DNA of 64,000 nt, from assembly GCF_002157835.1 (NCBI RefSeq), contig NZ_CP020809.1:2294001-2358000 (forward strand). The letters are read 5' to 3'. Below, piece by piece: positions 8,166 through 20,132 of this stretch; the stretch's first letter is position 1, and every line of letters starts with the position of its first letter. Both the position numbers and the translations under genes were made by a program. The notes under the pieces are model-generated. The model searched no databases, was not told the origin of the DNA, and was given only the letters and a program-made list of their open reading frames with translations. This DNA comes from Mycobacterium dioxanotrophicus (GTDB lineage: Bacteria > Actinomycetota > Actinomycetes > Mycobacteriales > Mycobacteriaceae).

Positions 8166-9743
8166 ATGACCACCGAATCGACAGCAACCCCCGCGCAGCA
8201 GATCGCCGCCGGCTACGCCGTCGGGGGACAGGCGTTGGAGCTCGGGGCCGTGGTTGTCGACGGGGCCGTCGACCCGGGCGCCCAGATCCGCATCCCGCTC
8301 GCGACGATCAACCGGCATGGGTTGATCGCGGGTGCCACGGGCACGGGCAAGACCAAGACTCTGCAGGTGATCGCCGAGCAGCTGTCGGCGGCCGGGGTGC
8401 CGGTGGTGATGGCCGATGTGAAGGGTGACCTGTCGGGAGTGTCGAAGCCAGGGGAGGCCAACGACAAGACCGCGCAGCGCGCCAAGGACACCGGTGACGA
8501 CTGGGCCGCGACCGCGTTCCCGACGGAGTTCCTGTCGCTGGGCACGTCGGGTCTCGGCGTGCCGGTGCGTGCGACGATGACCAGCTTCGGCCCGATCCTG
8601 CTGTCAAAGGTGTTGGGCCTCAACGCAACTCAGGAGTCGACTCTCGGCTTGATCTTCCACTGGGCCGATCAGAAGGGGCTGTCGCTGCTGGATCTGAAGG
8701 ATCTGCGGGCGGTGATCCAGTACCTCACCAGCGACGAGGGCAAGCCCGAACTCAAGGCGCTCGGCGCGGTGTCGCCTGCCACCGCCGGGGTGATCCTGCG
8801 AGCTTTGGTGAACCTGGAGGCCGAAGGGGGCGACACCTTCTTCGGCGAGCCTGAGCTGGAACCGAAGGACCTGATGCGCGTCGACGCCCAGGGCCGTGGC
8901 GTCATCACGCTGCTGGAACTGGGCGCGCAGGCGGCGCGTCCGGCACTGTTCTCCACCTTCTTGATGTGGGTGCTGGCCGACCTGTTCACGACACTGCCCG
9001 AGATCGGTGACGTCGACAAGCCCAAGCTGGTGTTCTTCTTCGACGAGGCGCATCTGCTGTTCGCAGACGCGTCGAAGGCATTCCTGGAGCAGGTCGAGCA
9101 GACCGTCAAGCTGATCCGCTCCAAGGGCGTCGGCGTCTTCTTCTGCACCCAGTTGCCCACCGACGTGCCCAACGATGTGCTGTCGCAGCTGGGCGCCCGC
9201 GTCCAGCACGCGCTGCGGGCCTTCACCCCCGACGATCAGAAGGCGCTGTCCAAGACGGTGCGCACCTATCCGAAGACCGATGTCTACGACCTGGAGAAGG
9301 CGTTGACGTCGCTGGGCATCGGTGAGGCGATCGTGACGGTGCTCTCCGAGCAGGGCGCGCCGACGCCGGTGGCGTGGACCCGGATGCGAGCGCCGCGCTC
9401 GTTGATGGCCGCCATCGGCGACGACGCGATCAAGGCGGCCGCGCAGGCCAGCCAGCTGCAGGCGACCTACGGGCAGACCGTCGACCGCGAGTCGGCGTAC
9501 GAGTTGCTCAACGCCAAGCTGAACGCCGCGCCCGCGCCGGAGGAAGGCGACGCCGGTGGCTTCGCAGGCGTCGAGGCGTCCGGTGAGGTGGAACCGATGC
9601 CCGCGCCGGCTCAGCGTGCCGAGCCGGGCATCGTGCAGCAGGTGCTGGCGAGCTCGGCCTTCAAGAGCGCGTTGCGGTCGGCGGCCACCGTCGCGGGGCG
9701 GGAAATCACCCGCAGCATCTTCGGGGTCGGCCGCCGCCGCTAG
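8166..9743 (+). CDS. HerA-like / DUF853 P-loop ATPase
   Basis: 525 residues, orthologous by context and length to Rv2510c. Walker A is GATGTGKT at residues 56-63, Walker [10 protein letters not shown] mid-protein, then a sensor-like [11 protein letters not shown] and an arginine-rich [10 protein letters not shown]. The family resembles archaeal HerA and VirB4/FtsK-type motors, but its bacterial role is unsettled. ATG 8166 follows AGGACC; the longer frame overlaps orn. The C terminus is Ala/Pro-rich, then basic. Transcription ends at the palindrome 9771-9825. Confidence 0.88.
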   Translation: MTTESTATPAQQIAAGYAVGGQALELGAVVVDGAVDPGAQIRIPLATINRHGLIAGATGTGKTKTLQVIAEQLSAAGVPVVMADVKGDLSGVSKPGEANDKTAQRAKDTGDDWAATAFPTEFLSLGTSGLGVPVRATMTSFGPILLSKVLGLNATQESTLGLIFHWADQKGLSLLDLKDLRAVIQYLTSDEGKPELKALGAVSPATAGVILRALVNLEAEGGDTFFGEPELEPKDLMRVDAQGRGVITLLELGAQAARPALFSTFLMWVLADLFTTLPEIGDVDKPKLVFFFDEAHLLFADASKAFLEQVEQTVKLIRSKGVGVFFCTQLPTDVPNDVLSQLGARVQHALRAFTPDDQKALSKTVRTYPKTDVYDLEKALTSLGIGEAIVTVLSEQGAPTPVAWTRMRAPRSLMAAIGDDAIKAAAQASQLQATYGQTVDRESAYELLNAKLNAAPAPEEGDAGGFAGVEASGEVEPMPAPAQRAEPGIVQQVLASSAFKSALRSAATVAGREITRSIFGVGRRR

Positions 9744-9770
9744 CCTTCGCCCGCCGCCCTTTGCCGCCGC

Positions 9771-9825
9771 GGAACTGCACTCCCGGTCGTCAAACGCGAC
9801 GTTTAACGACCGGGAATGCAGTTCC
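9771..9825. terminator. Long intergenic palindrome between convergent genes
   Basis: A 20-bp arm (GGAACTGCACTCCCGGTCGT) is mirrored by its complement with one mismatch, and the 15-base loop itself holds AAACG/CGTTT. It lies between the convergent HerA-like and SDR genes. There is no T run, so it may be a factor-independent mycobacterial-type terminator or a dispersed palindromic element. Confidence 0.65.
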
Positions 9826-9859
9826 GGCGAAACCGGCGGCCGGCGAAAAGCCGCAGAAG

Positions 9860-10666
9860 CTAGTCGCCGCCGAGCTTCTTGTACACGGCACCGACGATCG
9901 GTGTGACGATGGCGCGCGGAGCGTAGCCGCTGGCCACCGACATGGCCTTGGATGTGACGCCGGGGACGACGCGCATCTTGTTGTGCTCCAAGCCATCCAG
10001 CGACAGCTTCGCGGTGTACTCGGTGGAGATCCACAGGAAATCCGGGATCAGCCGTTCGACCAGTGACTGCTCGGACTGATCGGGCAGTTCGGTGCGTACC
10101 GGGCCGGGTGCGAGCACGGTGACGTGCACACCGGAGCCCTTGACCTCGCCGCGCAACGACTCGCTGAAGGTGTTCGCGAAGGCCTTGGTGGCCGCGTAGG
10201 TAGCGTTGTTGGGAATCGGCGAATTGCCTGCCGCCGAACCGGAAATCAGGATTCCGCCGGCTCCGCGTTTGACCATGCCCGGCAGAACAGCGAGGACGAG
10301 GTCGTGCACGCCGAGGACATTGAGCTGAACCTGCGCTTTTTCACCGGCGGGGTCGAGGTTGACCACCGGCCCGAACGTGGCCGTGCCTGCGTTGGCGCAC
10401 AGGATCGAGATCTCCCGGGACGCCAACTCATCGCACAGCGTCGCCCGGGCCGCCGGGTCGGCGAGGTCGACACCGCGCACCTCGACGGTCACGCCGTAGC
10501 GCTCGGTGAGTCGCTGCGCCAACGTGTTCAGCACGTCCTCGCGCCGGGCGGTGATGATCAGGTGGTGTCCGCGGGCGGCGAGCTCGGTGGCCAACGCCTC
10601 GCCGATGTTCTGCGAGGCGCCGGTGACGACGGCGCGGGCGTCCGGACTGGGTGCGGGAACTGGCAT
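9860..10666 (-). CDS. Short-chain dehydrogenase (Rv2509-like)
   Basis: 268 residues from ATG 10666, the same length as Rv2509, with AGGA eight bases upstream; ATG 10675 is possible. Classical SDR signatures: VVTGASQNIGEALA, LCANAGTATFGP, and catalytic Ser-Tyr-Lys in ISGSAAGN and YAATKAFANTF. Published work on the mycobacterial homologue implicates it in the keto-reduction step of mycolic acid synthesis, so that role is inferred here from homology. It is divergent from the MFS gene. Confidence 0.85.
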   Translation of the reverse strand: MPVPAPSPDARAVVTGASQNIGEALATELAARGHHLIITARREDVLNTLAQRLTERYGVTVEVRGVDLADPAARATLCDELASREISILCANAGTATFGPVVNLDPAGEKAQVQLNVLGVHDLVLAVLPGMVKRGAGGILISGSAAGNSPIPNNATYAATKAFANTFSESLRGEVKGSGVHVTVLAPGPVRTELPDQSEQSLVERLIPDFLWISTEYTAKLSLDGLEHNKMRVVPGVTSKAMSVASGYAPRAIVTPIVGAVYKKLGGD

Positions 10667-10700
10667 GGGGCTCATCCTAGAAGTAGCCAGGAGCCATAAA

Positions 10701-12005
10701 GTGTCGGTCATGATCAACCCCAGGCGGGCGCGGGTGGTCGCGTGGGCCTTGTGGGACTGCGGCGCGACGGGCCTGAACGCGATCGTCGTCACCTTCGTTT
10801 TCTCCGTGTACCTGACCGGCAGCGTCGGGGCGGGCCTGCCTGGCGACACGACGCCGGCGAGCTGGCTGGGCCGGGCCATGACGGTCGCGGGTCTGGTGGT
10901 GGCGCTGCTGGCGCCTGCCACCGGAATCTGGGTCGACGCGCCACAGCGCAGGCGCCGGGTGCTCGCGGTGATGACCGGTGCGGCGGTGATCTTGACGTCG
11001 GCGATGAGCCTGATCCGCGACGACAACCGCTACCTGTTACCGGGCTTGGTGTTGTTGGCGTGCACGGCGGCCTGCAACGAGCTCGCCACGGTGCCCTACA
11101 ACGCCATGCTGCGGCAACTGTCCACCCCGGAAACCTCGGGGCGGATCTCAGGACTGGGCCTGGCGCTGGGGTACGGCGGCAGCGTCCTGCTCTTGCTGCT
11201 GGCCTATGTCGGCTTCATCGCCGGTAACGGCGACACCCGTGGGTTATTGGACATCCCGGCGCAGGATGGTCAGAACGTGCGGGCGGTGATGCTGCTCACT
11301 GCGGCGTGGTTCGTGCTGTTCGCGCTGCCGGTGTTCGTGGTGGTGCCGAGAGTGACCGATGCGTTACCGGTCGAACGGGTGGGGCTCTTCGGGGCCTATC
11401 GCAAGCTGTGGGACGAGATCCGCAGCGAATGGCGTCGTGATCACAACGTCGTCTACTACCTGCTGGCGAGCGCGGTGTTCCGCGACGGGCTGGCCGGCGT
11501 GTTCGCGTTCGGCGCGGTGCTCGGCGTCAACGCCTACGGCGTGTCCGAGGCCGACGTGCTCCTGTTCGGCATGAGTGCGTGCGTGATCGCGGCATTCGGG
11601 TCGGTCGTCGGCGGCATGCTCGACGACCGGGTCGGTTCCAAGCCGGTCATCGTCGGCTCGCTGGCGTGTCTGATCGCGGTGGGACTCACCCTGCTGTCGC
11701 TGTCGGGACCGGTGGCCTTCTGGGTGTGCGGCTTGATGCTGTGCCTGTTCATCGGACCGACGCTGTCGTCAGCGCGCACGATGATGTTGCGGATCTCCGC
11801 CGAGGGCAAGGAAGGTGTGGCGTTCGGCCTGTACACGACGACGGGGCGTGCGGTGTCGTTCCTGGCGCCGTGGCTGTTCTTCACCTTCATCGACGCGTTC
11901 GGCGCCGACCGGGCAGGCATGGGCGGGCTGTGCCTCGTGCTGGCGATCGGCCTGGCGGCCATGGTGGCCGTGCGCACGCCGCAGCATGTGCACAACGCGG
12001 TGTAA
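10701..12005 (+). CDS. MFS transporter, UMF1/Atg22-like
   Basis: 434 residues with about 12 hydrophobic segments. The N terminus ARVVAWALWDCGATGLNAIV and the spacing of segments fit the UMF1/Atg22-like branch of MFS, as in Rv2508c. GTG 10701 is preferred over ATG 10710 because AGGAG lies seven bases before it. Characterised relatives move amino acids or are of unknown substrate. It is convergent with the MmpS-like gene five bases downstream. Confidence 0.85.
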   Translation: MSVMINPRRARVVAWALWDCGATGLNAIVVTFVFSVYLTGSVGAGLPGDTTPASWLGRAMTVAGLVVALLAPATGIWVDAPQRRRRVLAVMTGAAVILTSAMSLIRDDNRYLLPGLVLLACTAACNELATVPYNAMLRQLSTPETSGRISGLGLALGYGGSVLLLLLAYVGFIAGNGDTRGLLDIPAQDGQNVRAVMLLTAAWFVLFALPVFVVVPRVTDALPVERVGLFGAYRKLWDEIRSEWRRDHNVVYYLLASAVFRDGLAGVFAFGAVLGVNAYGVSEADVLLFGMSACVIAAFGSVVGGMLDDRVGSKPVIVGSLACLIAVGLTLLSLSGPVAFWVCGLMLCLFIGPTLSSARTMMLRISAEGKEGVAFGLYTTTGRAVSFLAPWLFFTFIDAFGADRAGMGGLCLVLAIGLAAMVAVRTPQHVHNAV

Positions 12006-12010
12006 GCGCG

Positions 12011-12787
12011 TCAGGGCGCCGCGCCGGCACACACCGTCAGGCCGGTCCCGGTGCGGTGCTGGGTCTGCACCCCGTTGACGGTCACCGAACAGCTGATCTC
12101 CGGTCCGAAGTTGATGACCGTGACGCTCGCGGTCTGGGAGGCCGGTTGCGGCAGCTCGACCTGCTTGCTCCACGGCAGCATCACGTTGAACTCCGTCTGC
12201 AGCATGTTGCCGGTGTCGATGTAGGTGATGTTGATCGCCCGGCCCTCCCCGGTGACCGAGTAGGTGACGGTGTCGGTGGCGCCGGGCGCCGACGACGTTG
12301 TGGGCGAGGTCGGGGTGGTGATCGGTGGTGCCGCGGTCGGGCTCGGGATGTGCGACGTCGTGGTCGGCGTGCTGCGGGTGGTGGTCGCGCTGGGCTGCGG
12401 GCTCACCGGCGGGGCAACGACGGTTTCCTGCTGCGAGCTGTTGATGATGACCAGGGCAATCACCAGGCCGACCACGAGCAGCACCGCCACCGCCGCCAGG
12501 ATCCACAGCCACATCCGCGGCCCATCGTCATCGGGCTCCTGCTCAGGCGGCTGACCCGGCGGCGGGTAGCCCGTCCCGTACTGGCCGGTTGCGTTGGGGC
12601 CGTACCCATAGGAAGGGTAGGGGGGCAGTTGCTGGGTCGGATTCGACATCGAATTCGGCCCGGCCGGGTAACCGGGTGGCTGGTACGGAGGCTGGTCGGC
12701 GTAGGCCGGCTCCGGATAGTCCACCGGGTATCCGCTGCCGAGCGGTTGGGTCGGATCAGAACCCTCGCGGCGTGGTGAATCGGTCAT
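12011..12787 (-). CDS. Pro-rich membrane protein with MmpS-like exported domain
   Basis: 258 residues, the counterpart of Rv2507. About 95 N-terminal residues are Pro/Tyr/Gln-rich and cytoplasmic. One membrane segment (WLWILAAVAVLLVVGLVIAL) follows, then a Thr/Ser/Pro linker, then ~100 residues resembling the MmpS beta domain (YSVTGEGRAINITYIDTG ... LPWSKQVEL) with two cysteines. MmpS proteins assist RND lipid exporters, but no MmpL gene is nearby. ATG 12787 has GAGG upstream. Confidence 0.8.
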   Translation of the reverse strand: MTDSPRREGSDPTQPLGSGYPVDYPEPAYADQPPYQPPGYPAGPNSMSNPTQQLPPYPSYGYGPNATGQYGTGYPPPGQPPEQEPDDDGPRMWLWILAAVAVLLVVGLVIALVIINSSQQETVVAPPVSPQPSATTTRSTPTTTSHIPSPTAAPPITTPTSPTTSSAPGATDTVTYSVTGEGRAINITYIDTGNMLQTEFNVMLPWSKQVELPQPASQTASVTVINFGPEISCSVTVNGVQTQHRTGTGLTVCAGAAP

Positions 12788-12865
12788 GCCCACCTCATGG
12801 CAGCAGGGTACCTGTGCGGGCGCTCAGTGTGCTCGCACGGACAGTGGCGGAGAGGAGTACGGGGA

Positions 12866-14722
12866 GTGGAGCGGCACGTTCGGGTGAACTACGGCGCGTC
12901 GTTGTCGCCGGATGCGACGGCGTTCGCCCACCTGGTCGACGACGGTGGTTATCCGCGCGCGGTGCAGAGGTTCCTGCGCGGCTGGCGGGCCAGCTCGTCT
13001 CGTGACGTGGAACTGCCCATCGTGGGTCCCGTCACGCGGGTCATCCACTCGGCCGACGGGCATTGGCTGGCCTGTGAGGTCGCGCCTGAAGGTGGCACCC
13101 GCAGCCAGATCTGGGTGGTGACAACCGATCCTGACGACCGTGATGCCCGCCGCGTCGACATCTGGCCGCCGGACGCCCCGGAGGGCACCGCCGAACTGAT
13201 CGGCTGGGACGGCACGCAGGTGGCCGCGATTCTCACCGGTGACGACGGCGTCGGCAGCTCGTGCCTGATCGACCCGGCGACCGGTGACACCACTGTGCTC
13301 GACCGGCGGTCCGCAGGCCGTCTCGTCGACTCCTGGGCAGGCGCGTCGCTGGTGCGGGTCGGGCCGCGCGGGTACCGCGAGCTCATCATGCTGTGGGGTC
13401 AGCGGGAGATCGCGCTGCTGCCGTTCGACCCCGGGTCCACCACTGACGCAGGCGTCATTCTCGACGATCATCAGCCGCGCCGGATGCGCAGCGGTCTGGA
13501 GGGTGAGACCGCGCTGATCGAGCCGGCCAAGAACTATCCGTTGGGTAGCTCGGAAGGCTATGTGCGGGCGCTCATCCGCAGTGAGAACGGCGCGTCTCAC
13601 GCGCGGCTGATGGAGGTCACGGTGACCGCGGAAGGCGTGTCGTATCACGTCGTCGCCGAACGGCCCGGCTATGAGCTCGACGAGTTCGTGGTCAGCGACG
13701 ACCTGTCGACGGTGGCGATGTTGTGGAACATCGACGGCTGCAGCGAACTGCAGATCTTGGAGTACGCCGACGAAACGCTGTCCGAACCGATCCCGCTGCC
13801 CGGCATGGTGGCCAGCGAATTGAGCATCAGCGCAGGCGGTTCCATGGTCGCGATGACCGTGCAGGGGCCGTCCCTGCCGCCGACTGTGGAACTGGTCGAC
13901 CCGCGGACGAGGGAATGGGAACGTATCGACCGTCAGCCCAGCCTCGGACCGCTCACCGGCACACCGACTTTGGAGCGGATCACCGCGCGCGACGGCCTGG
14001 AACTCAACGCGTGGCTGTACCGGCCCGACCGGGAGCCGATCGGCGCGATGATCTTCCTGCACGGCGGCCCGGAGGGGCAGGCGCGGCCCGACTACAACGA
14101 GTTCTATCCGAGGCTGCTCGAGGCCGGTATCGCGGTGCTGACGCCGAACGTGCGCGGATCCGGAGGGTTCGGCAGGGCGTTCATGCACGCCGACGACAGG
14201 GAACTGCGTTTCGCAGCCATCGACGATGTGGCCGATTGCGTGCGCTATCTCGTCGAGCGCGGACATGCGCGGGCCGACCGCATCGCATGTAGCGGCTGGT
14301 CCTACGGCGGCTATCTGACGCAGGCGGCGTTGACGTTTCATCCCGAACTGTTCGCCGCGGGCATCAGTATCTGCGGGATGAGCGATCTGAACACCTTCTA
14401 CCGCAATACCGAACCGTGGATCGCCGCCGCGGCGCATCCCAAGTACGGGCACCCGGTGGCCGATCGCGACCTGTTGGAGCGGTTGTCGCCGTTGGTGCGG
14501 GCACCCGCGCTGACGGCACCGCTGCTGTTGGTGCACGGTGCCCACGACACCAATGTGCCGGTCGGGGAGTCCGAGCAGATGTACGACGCGCTGCGCGCAC
14601 TGGGGCGCACGGTGGAACTGCTGATGTTCGACGACGACGGCCACGAGATCGTCAAACGGGAGAACCGGGCCGTGCTGGGCGAGGCGATGACGAAGTGGCT
14701 GCTCGCGGCGTTCGCCGGCTAA
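12866..14722 (+). CDS. S9-family prolyl oligopeptidase-like serine peptidase
   Basis: 618 residues from GTG 12866, which has GAGAGGAG eight bases upstream. The first ~370 residues form the repeated strands of a beta-propeller and the rest an alpha/beta hydrolase. Catalytic residues: Ser479 in GWSYGGY, Asp561 in HGAHDTNVP, His593 in DDDGHEI; the oxyanion region is FLHGGPEGQ. No signal peptide, so it is cytoplasmic. It overlaps the end of bkaR by four bases. Cleaves short peptides or acylated peptides by family; substrate unknown. Confidence 0.88.
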   Translation: MERHVRVNYGASLSPDATAFAHLVDDGGYPRAVQRFLRGWRASSSRDVELPIVGPVTRVIHSADGHWLACEVAPEGGTRSQIWVVTTDPDDRDARRVDIWPPDAPEGTAELIGWDGTQVAAILTGDDGVGSSCLIDPATGDTTVLDRRSAGRLVDSWAGASLVRVGPRGYRELIMLWGQREIALLPFDPGSTTDAGVILDDHQPRRMRSGLEGETALIEPAKNYPLGSSEGYVRALIRSENGASHARLMEVTVTAEGVSYHVVAERPGYELDEFVVSDDLSTVAMLWNIDGCSELQILEYADETLSEPIPLPGMVASELSISAGGSMVAMTVQGPSLPPTVELVDPRTREWERIDRQPSLGPLTGTPTLERITARDGLELNAWLYRPDREPIGAMIFLHGGPEGQARPDYNEFYPRLLEAGIAVLTPNVRGSGGFGRAFMHADDRELRFAAIDDVADCVRYLVERGHARADRIACSGWSYGGYLTQAALTFHPELFAAGISICGMSDLNTFYRNTEPWIAAAAHPKYGHPVADRDLLERLSPLVRAPALTAPLLLVHGAHDTNVPVGESEQMYDALRALGRTVELLMFDDDGHEIVKRENRAVLGEAMTKWLLAAFAG

Positions 14723-15315
14723 CGGGTGGCGTGCAGCGCCGCCAGCGTCATCCGGCGCAGCACCTCACGTGAACGCGCTTTGGGTGCAGCGGGTTTCACG
14801 CTGTACGGGGTGGAGTTGAGCAACCCGAACGCGGCGTGCGCCATCACCCGGGCGTCGTCCTCGGCCAATTGCGGGTCGAGCCGGGTCAGTACCGACACCC
14901 AGATCTCGACATATTGTCGCTGCGAGCGGCGGACCTGGCGCGCCGCGGTATCGGGCAGGTGGGCCAGGTCGCGGTCCTGGATGCGGATCAGGTCGGGTTC
15001 GTCGAACACGAAGTCAAGGTGGAAGTCGACGAGGTCGTCCAGTGCCGTGCGCGCATCGTCGTCTTTGGCGATGACGTCGCGCGCACCGGCGAGCAGTCGG
15101 GTGCTGATGCCGACCAGCAGCTCCACCAGCATCGCTTCCTTGTTGGGGAAGTGCCGGTAGATCGCGGGCCCGCTGACACCGACGGCTGCGCCGATGTCCT
15201 CGAGTCGGACCGCGAGGTAGCCACGTTCGGCCACCAGACGTTCCGCGGCGGCGATCAGCTGGCTGCGGCGATCGGATTTGGCCTGGCTGCGTCGGGTGAC
15301 GGCGCTGTTCGGCAT
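14719..15315 (-). CDS. bkaR: TetR-family repressor BkaR
   Basis: 198 residues from ATG 15315 (GTG 15336 possible). The N-terminal TetR helix-turn-helix is clear: RLEDIGAAVGVSGPAIYRHF. The C-terminal ligand domain is divergent. By synteny with Rv2506 it is BkaR, reported to repress the adjacent branched-chain keto-acid genes. It is transcribed divergently from accD1 and two matching 16-bp inverted repeats lie in the gap, fitting auto- and operon repression. The fadD35-scoAB genes found beside Rv2506 are absent here. Confidence 0.85.
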   Translation of the reverse strand: MPNSAVTRRSQAKSDRRSQLIAAAERLVAERGYLAVRLEDIGAAVGVSGPAIYRHFPNKEAMLVELLVGISTRLLAGARDVIAKDDDARTALDDLVDFHLDFVFDEPDLIRIQDRDLAHLPDTAARQVRRSQRQYVEIWVSVLTRLDPQLAEDDARVMAHAAFGLLNSTPYSVKPAAPKARSREVLRRMTLAALHATR

Positions 15316-15340
15316 GGCGCCTCCGGGGGTAGACAACTCG

Positions 15341-16938
<1,598 letters not shown>

Positions 16939-16945
16939 GGCAGAG

Positions 16946-18937
16946 ATGACGACTTTCGACACAGTGCTGGTCGCCAACCGCGGCGAGATCGCGGTGCGGG
17001 TCATCCGCACCCTGCGCGAAATGGGAATCCGCTCGGTCGCCGTGTTCAGCGAGGCCGACGCCGGGGCCAGGCATGTCCTCGAAGCAGATGTCGCGGTGTG
17101 CATCGGCCCGGCGGCGGCACGGCAGAGCTACCTCGACATCGCGGCTGTTGTCGACGCCGCCCGGCGCACCGGAGCGCAGGCCGTGCACCCGGGCTATGGA
17201 TTCCTTTCCGAGAACGCCGAATTCGCCGCCGCCCTGCAGGCGGCCGACATCGTGTTCATCGGGCCGCCGGCCACCGCGATCGCCACCATGGGCGACAAGA
17301 TCGCCGCCAAGGCGGCGGTGTCGGCGTTCGGAGTCCCTGTCGTGCCTGGTATCTCGCGTCCGGGACTCACCGACGACGACCTCATCGGCGGCGCCCCCGA
17401 CGTCGGCTTCCCGGTACTGGTGAAGCCCTCCGCCGGCGGCGGTGGCAAGGGTATGCGGGTGGTGCACGAGGCCGCTGAACTGCCGGGTGCGCTGGCGTCG
17501 GCCCGCCGCGAGGCCGCCGCCGCATTCGGCGACGACACGCTGTTCCTGGAGCGGTTCGTGTTGCGGCCCCGGCACATCGAGGTCCAGGTACTCGCCGACG
17601 GCCACGGCAACGTGATCCACCTCGGCGAGCGTGAATGCAGCCTGCAGCGCCGCCACCAGAAGGTCATCGAGGAGGCGCCGTCCCCGCTGTTGGATCCCGC
17701 CACCCGGGCCCGGATCGGCGCTGCCGCATGCGATACCGCACGCAGCGTCGACTACACCGGCGCGGGCACCGTGGAGTTCATCGTCTCGGCCGACAAGCCC
17801 GACGAGTTCTTCTTCATGGAGATGAACACCCGGTTGCAGGTCGAACACCCGGTCACCGAGATGGTCACCGGTATCGACCTGGTGGAACAGCAGATTCGGG
17901 TCGCCGCAGGCGACAAGCTCATGCTCAGTCAGGACGACATCGTGATGACCGGGCACGCTGTCGAGGCCCGGGTGTACGCCGAAGATCCCGCCAACGGCTT
18001 CCTGCCGACCGGCGGACCGGTGCTCGGGCTGAGCGAACCCACCGGAGCCGGTGTCCGCGTGGACTCCGGTTTGACGGCCGGAACCGTGGTCGGCAGTGAC
18101 TACGACCCGATGCTCGCCAAGGTGATCGCCCACGGCGACGACCGCGCCGCGGCGCTGCACACGCTGGACCGGGCGCTGGCCGACACCGCGGTTCTGGGCG
18201 TCACCACCAACACCGAATTCCTGCGTTTCCTGCTGGCCGACCCCGATGTGGTTGCGGGCCGGCTCGACACCGGCCTGCTGGACCGCCGCGCACCCGATTT
18301 CACCCCGGCCGCCGTCGGAGACGAACAGATGATCGCGGCTGCGGCGTACCTGTGGCTGCGGCACTGGTCGGAGGCGGGCGACAGCCTCTGGCAGGTGCCG
18401 TCGGGCTGGCGCGTCGGCGGCCGCGCAGCCGCGGCGTTCCGGCTGCAGACCAGTGGCCGCACCGACCACGTCTATCTCACCGGAACCCCGGACCGCGCCA
18501 CGGCGACCGTCGAGAACGGTGGAAACCACACCGTCAGTGCCGCTTTCGACGGTGGCTTGCTGGCCGTCACGTTGGATGGCCTGCGCACCGAATACCTGGT
18601 CGCCGCAACCGACGGTCGGCTGTGGCTGACCGGCGGCGGGCGTGTCTGGACGGTCGAGGAGGTGCGCGAGGCGCCGGTGCGTCCCGATGACGAGCACAGT
18701 GGCGACGCCGAGCTGACCAGCCCGATGCCGGGTTCGGTTGTCGCCGTTGGCGTCAACCACAGCGACGCGGTCGTCGCGGGCGCCATGGTGGTCACCGTCG
18801 AGGCCATGAAGATGGAACACGCATTGACCGCCCCGGTCGACGGCACCGTGGAACTACTTGTCGCCGTGGGCGACCAGGTCAAAGTGGGTCAGCCGCTGGC
18901 CCGAATCACCGCTGCAATCGAGGAGGCCCAATCATGA
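16946..18937 (+). CDS. accA1: Biotin carboxylase / biotin carrier subunit (methylcrotonyl-CoA type)
   Basis: 663 residues from ATG 16946, seven bases after accD1. ATP-dependent carboxylation of its own biotin. Order: biotin carboxylase N domain ([21 protein letters not shown]), ATP-grasp with GGGGKGMR and [14 protein letters not shown], a less conserved middle, and a C-terminal carrier domain with biotinyl Lys at about residue 622 in VEAMKMEH. Works with AccD1 as a cytoplasmic complex. Confidence 0.93.
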   Translation: MTTFDTVLVANRGEIAVRVIRTLREMGIRSVAVFSEADAGARHVLEADVAVCIGPAAARQSYLDIAAVVDAARRTGAQAVHPGYGFLSENAEFAAALQAADIVFIGPPATAIATMGDKIAAKAAVSAFGVPVVPGISRPGLTDDDLIGGAPDVGFPVLVKPSAGGGGKGMRVVHEAAELPGALASARREAAAAFGDDTLFLERFVLRPRHIEVQVLADGHGNVIHLGERECSLQRRHQKVIEEAPSPLLDPATRARIGAAACDTARSVDYTGAGTVEFIVSADKPDEFFFMEMNTRLQVEHPVTEMVTGIDLVEQQIRVAAGDKLMLSQDDIVMTGHAVEARVYAEDPANGFLPTGGPVLGLSEPTGAGVRVDSGLTAGTVVGSDYDPMLAKVIAHGDDRAAALHTLDRALADTAVLGVTTNTEFLRFLLADPDVVAGRLDTGLLDRRAPDFTPAAVGDEQMIAAAAYLWLRHWSEAGDSLWQVPSGWRVGGRAAAAFRLQTSGRTDHVYLTGTPDRATATVENGGNHTVSAAFDGGLLAVTLDGLRTEYLVAATDGRLWLTGGGRVWTVEEVREAPVRPDDEHSGDAELTSPMPGSVVAVGVNHSDAVVAGAMVVTVEAMKMEHALTAPVDGTVELLVAVGDQVKVGQPLARITAAIEEAQS

Positions 18938-18972
18938 CCGGCAAGCGAGTAGCGAAGGCGGATCGCGCATGA
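18934..18972 (+). CDS. 12-codon micro-ORF between accA1 and fadE19
   Basis: The ATG overlaps the accA1 stop (ATGA) and is preceded by a strong AGGAGG. The frame reads [12 protein letters not shown] and its TGA overlaps the fadE19 ATG (ATGA). fadE19 itself has no good ribosome site, so ribosomes may load here and re-initiate. It may be a coupling leader or a vestige of a lost gene. No peptide function is claimed. Confidence 0.45.
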   Translation: MTGKRVAKADRA

Positions 18973-20132
18973 ACATCAGTTTGTCCACCGGAACCCTGCC
19001 CGATCACTACGAGCAGCTGGCCAAGACGGTCCGCGACTTCGCCCAGAGCGTGGTCGCACCGGTGAGCGCCAAGCACGACGAGGAACACTCGTTCCCCTAC
19101 GAGGTCATCGACGGCATGGCCGACATGGGACTGTTCGGCCTGCCGTTCCCCGAGGAGTACGGCGGCATGGGCGGGGACTACTTCGCGCTGTGCCTCGCGC
19201 TCGAGGAACTCGGCAAGGTCGATCAGAGCGTCGCCATCACGCTTGAGGCCGGTGTGTCCCTGGGCGCGATGCCGGTGTACCGCTTCGGCAACGACGCGCA
19301 GAAGCAGGAGTGGCTGCCGCTGCTCGCGAGCGGCAAGGCGCTGGGCGCGTTCGGCCTGACCGAGGCCGGCGGCGGCAGCGACGCGGGAGCCACCAAGACC
19401 ACCGCGAAGCTCGACGGCGACACCTGGGTGATCAACGGCTCCAAGCAGTTCATCACCAACTCCGGCACCGACATCACCAAACTCGTCACGGTCACCGCGG
19501 TCACAGGCGAGAAGCCCGGTGGTAAGAAGGAGATTTCGTCGATCCTGGTGCCGGTGCCGACCAAGGGCTTCACGGCCGAACCGGCCTACAACAAGGTCGG
19601 CTGGAACGCTTCGGATACGCACCCGCTGAGCTTCGACGATGTCCGGGTGCCCGCGGAGAATCTGCTCGGGGAACGCGGGCGGGGCTACGCCAACTTCCTG
19701 CGCGTCCTCGACGAAGGCCGCATCGCGATCGCCGCGCTCTCGGTCGGTGTCGCACAGGGGTGTGTCGACGAATGTGTCAAGTACGCCAAGGAACGTCAGG
19801 CCTTCGGCGCGGCGATCGGCACCTACCAGGCCATCGCCTTCAAGATCGCACGCATGGAGGCCCGCGCGCACACCGCCCGGGCCGCCTACTACGACGCCGC
19901 CGCACTGATGCTCGCGGGCAAGCCGTTCAAGAAGGCCGCTGCCGTGGCCAAACTGGTCGCCAGTGAGGCCGCGATGGACAACGCCCGCGACGCCACGCAG
20001 GTGTTCGGTGGCTACGGCTTCATGAACGAATATCCGGTGGCGCGGCACTACCGCGACAGCAAGATCCTCGAAATCGGTGAGGGCACAACCGAAGTGCAGC
20101 TCATGCTGATCGCGCGGGAGGCCGGTCTGTGA
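18969..20132 (+). CDS. fadE19: Acyl-CoA dehydrogenase FadE19 (isovaleryl-CoA dehydrogenase type)
   Basis: 387 residues. Flavin-dependent alpha,beta-desaturation, here most likely of isovaleryl-CoA upstream of the AccA1/AccD1 step. Signatures: FGLTEAGGGSDAGATKTTA (FAD/substrate site) and FGGYGFMNEYPVARHYRDSK with IGEGTTEVQ near the C terminus. ATG 18969 sits in an ATGA overlap with a micro-ORF. It is followed by a 4-nt overlap with the MaoC gene. Confidence 0.9.
   Translation: MNISLSTGTLPDHYEQLAKTVRDFAQSVVAPVSAKHDEEHSFPYEVIDGMADMGLFGLPFPEEYGGMGGDYFALCLALEELGKVDQSVAITLEAGVSLGAMPVYRFGNDAQKQEWLPLLASGKALGAFGLTEAGGGSDAGATKTTAKLDGDTWVINGSKQFITNSGTDITKLVTVTAVTGEKPGGKKEISSILVPVPTKGFTAEPAYNKVGWNASDTHPLSFDDVRVPAENLLGERGRGYANFLRVLDEGRIAIAALSVGVAQGCVDECVKYAKERQAFGAAIGTYQAIAFKIARMEARAHTARAAYYDAAALMLAGKPFKKAAAVAKLVASEAAMDNARDATQVFGGYGFMNEYPVARHYRDSKILEIGEGTTEVQLMLIAREAGL

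Noticed and set aside
8604..10034. Long open minus-strand frame (476 codons) opposite the HerA-like gene
   Set aside because: Arg/His/Gln-rich translation with no domain; arises from GC-rich third positions of the plus gene. The same holds for long antisense frames at 12824-14644, 15400-17103 and 16760-18820.
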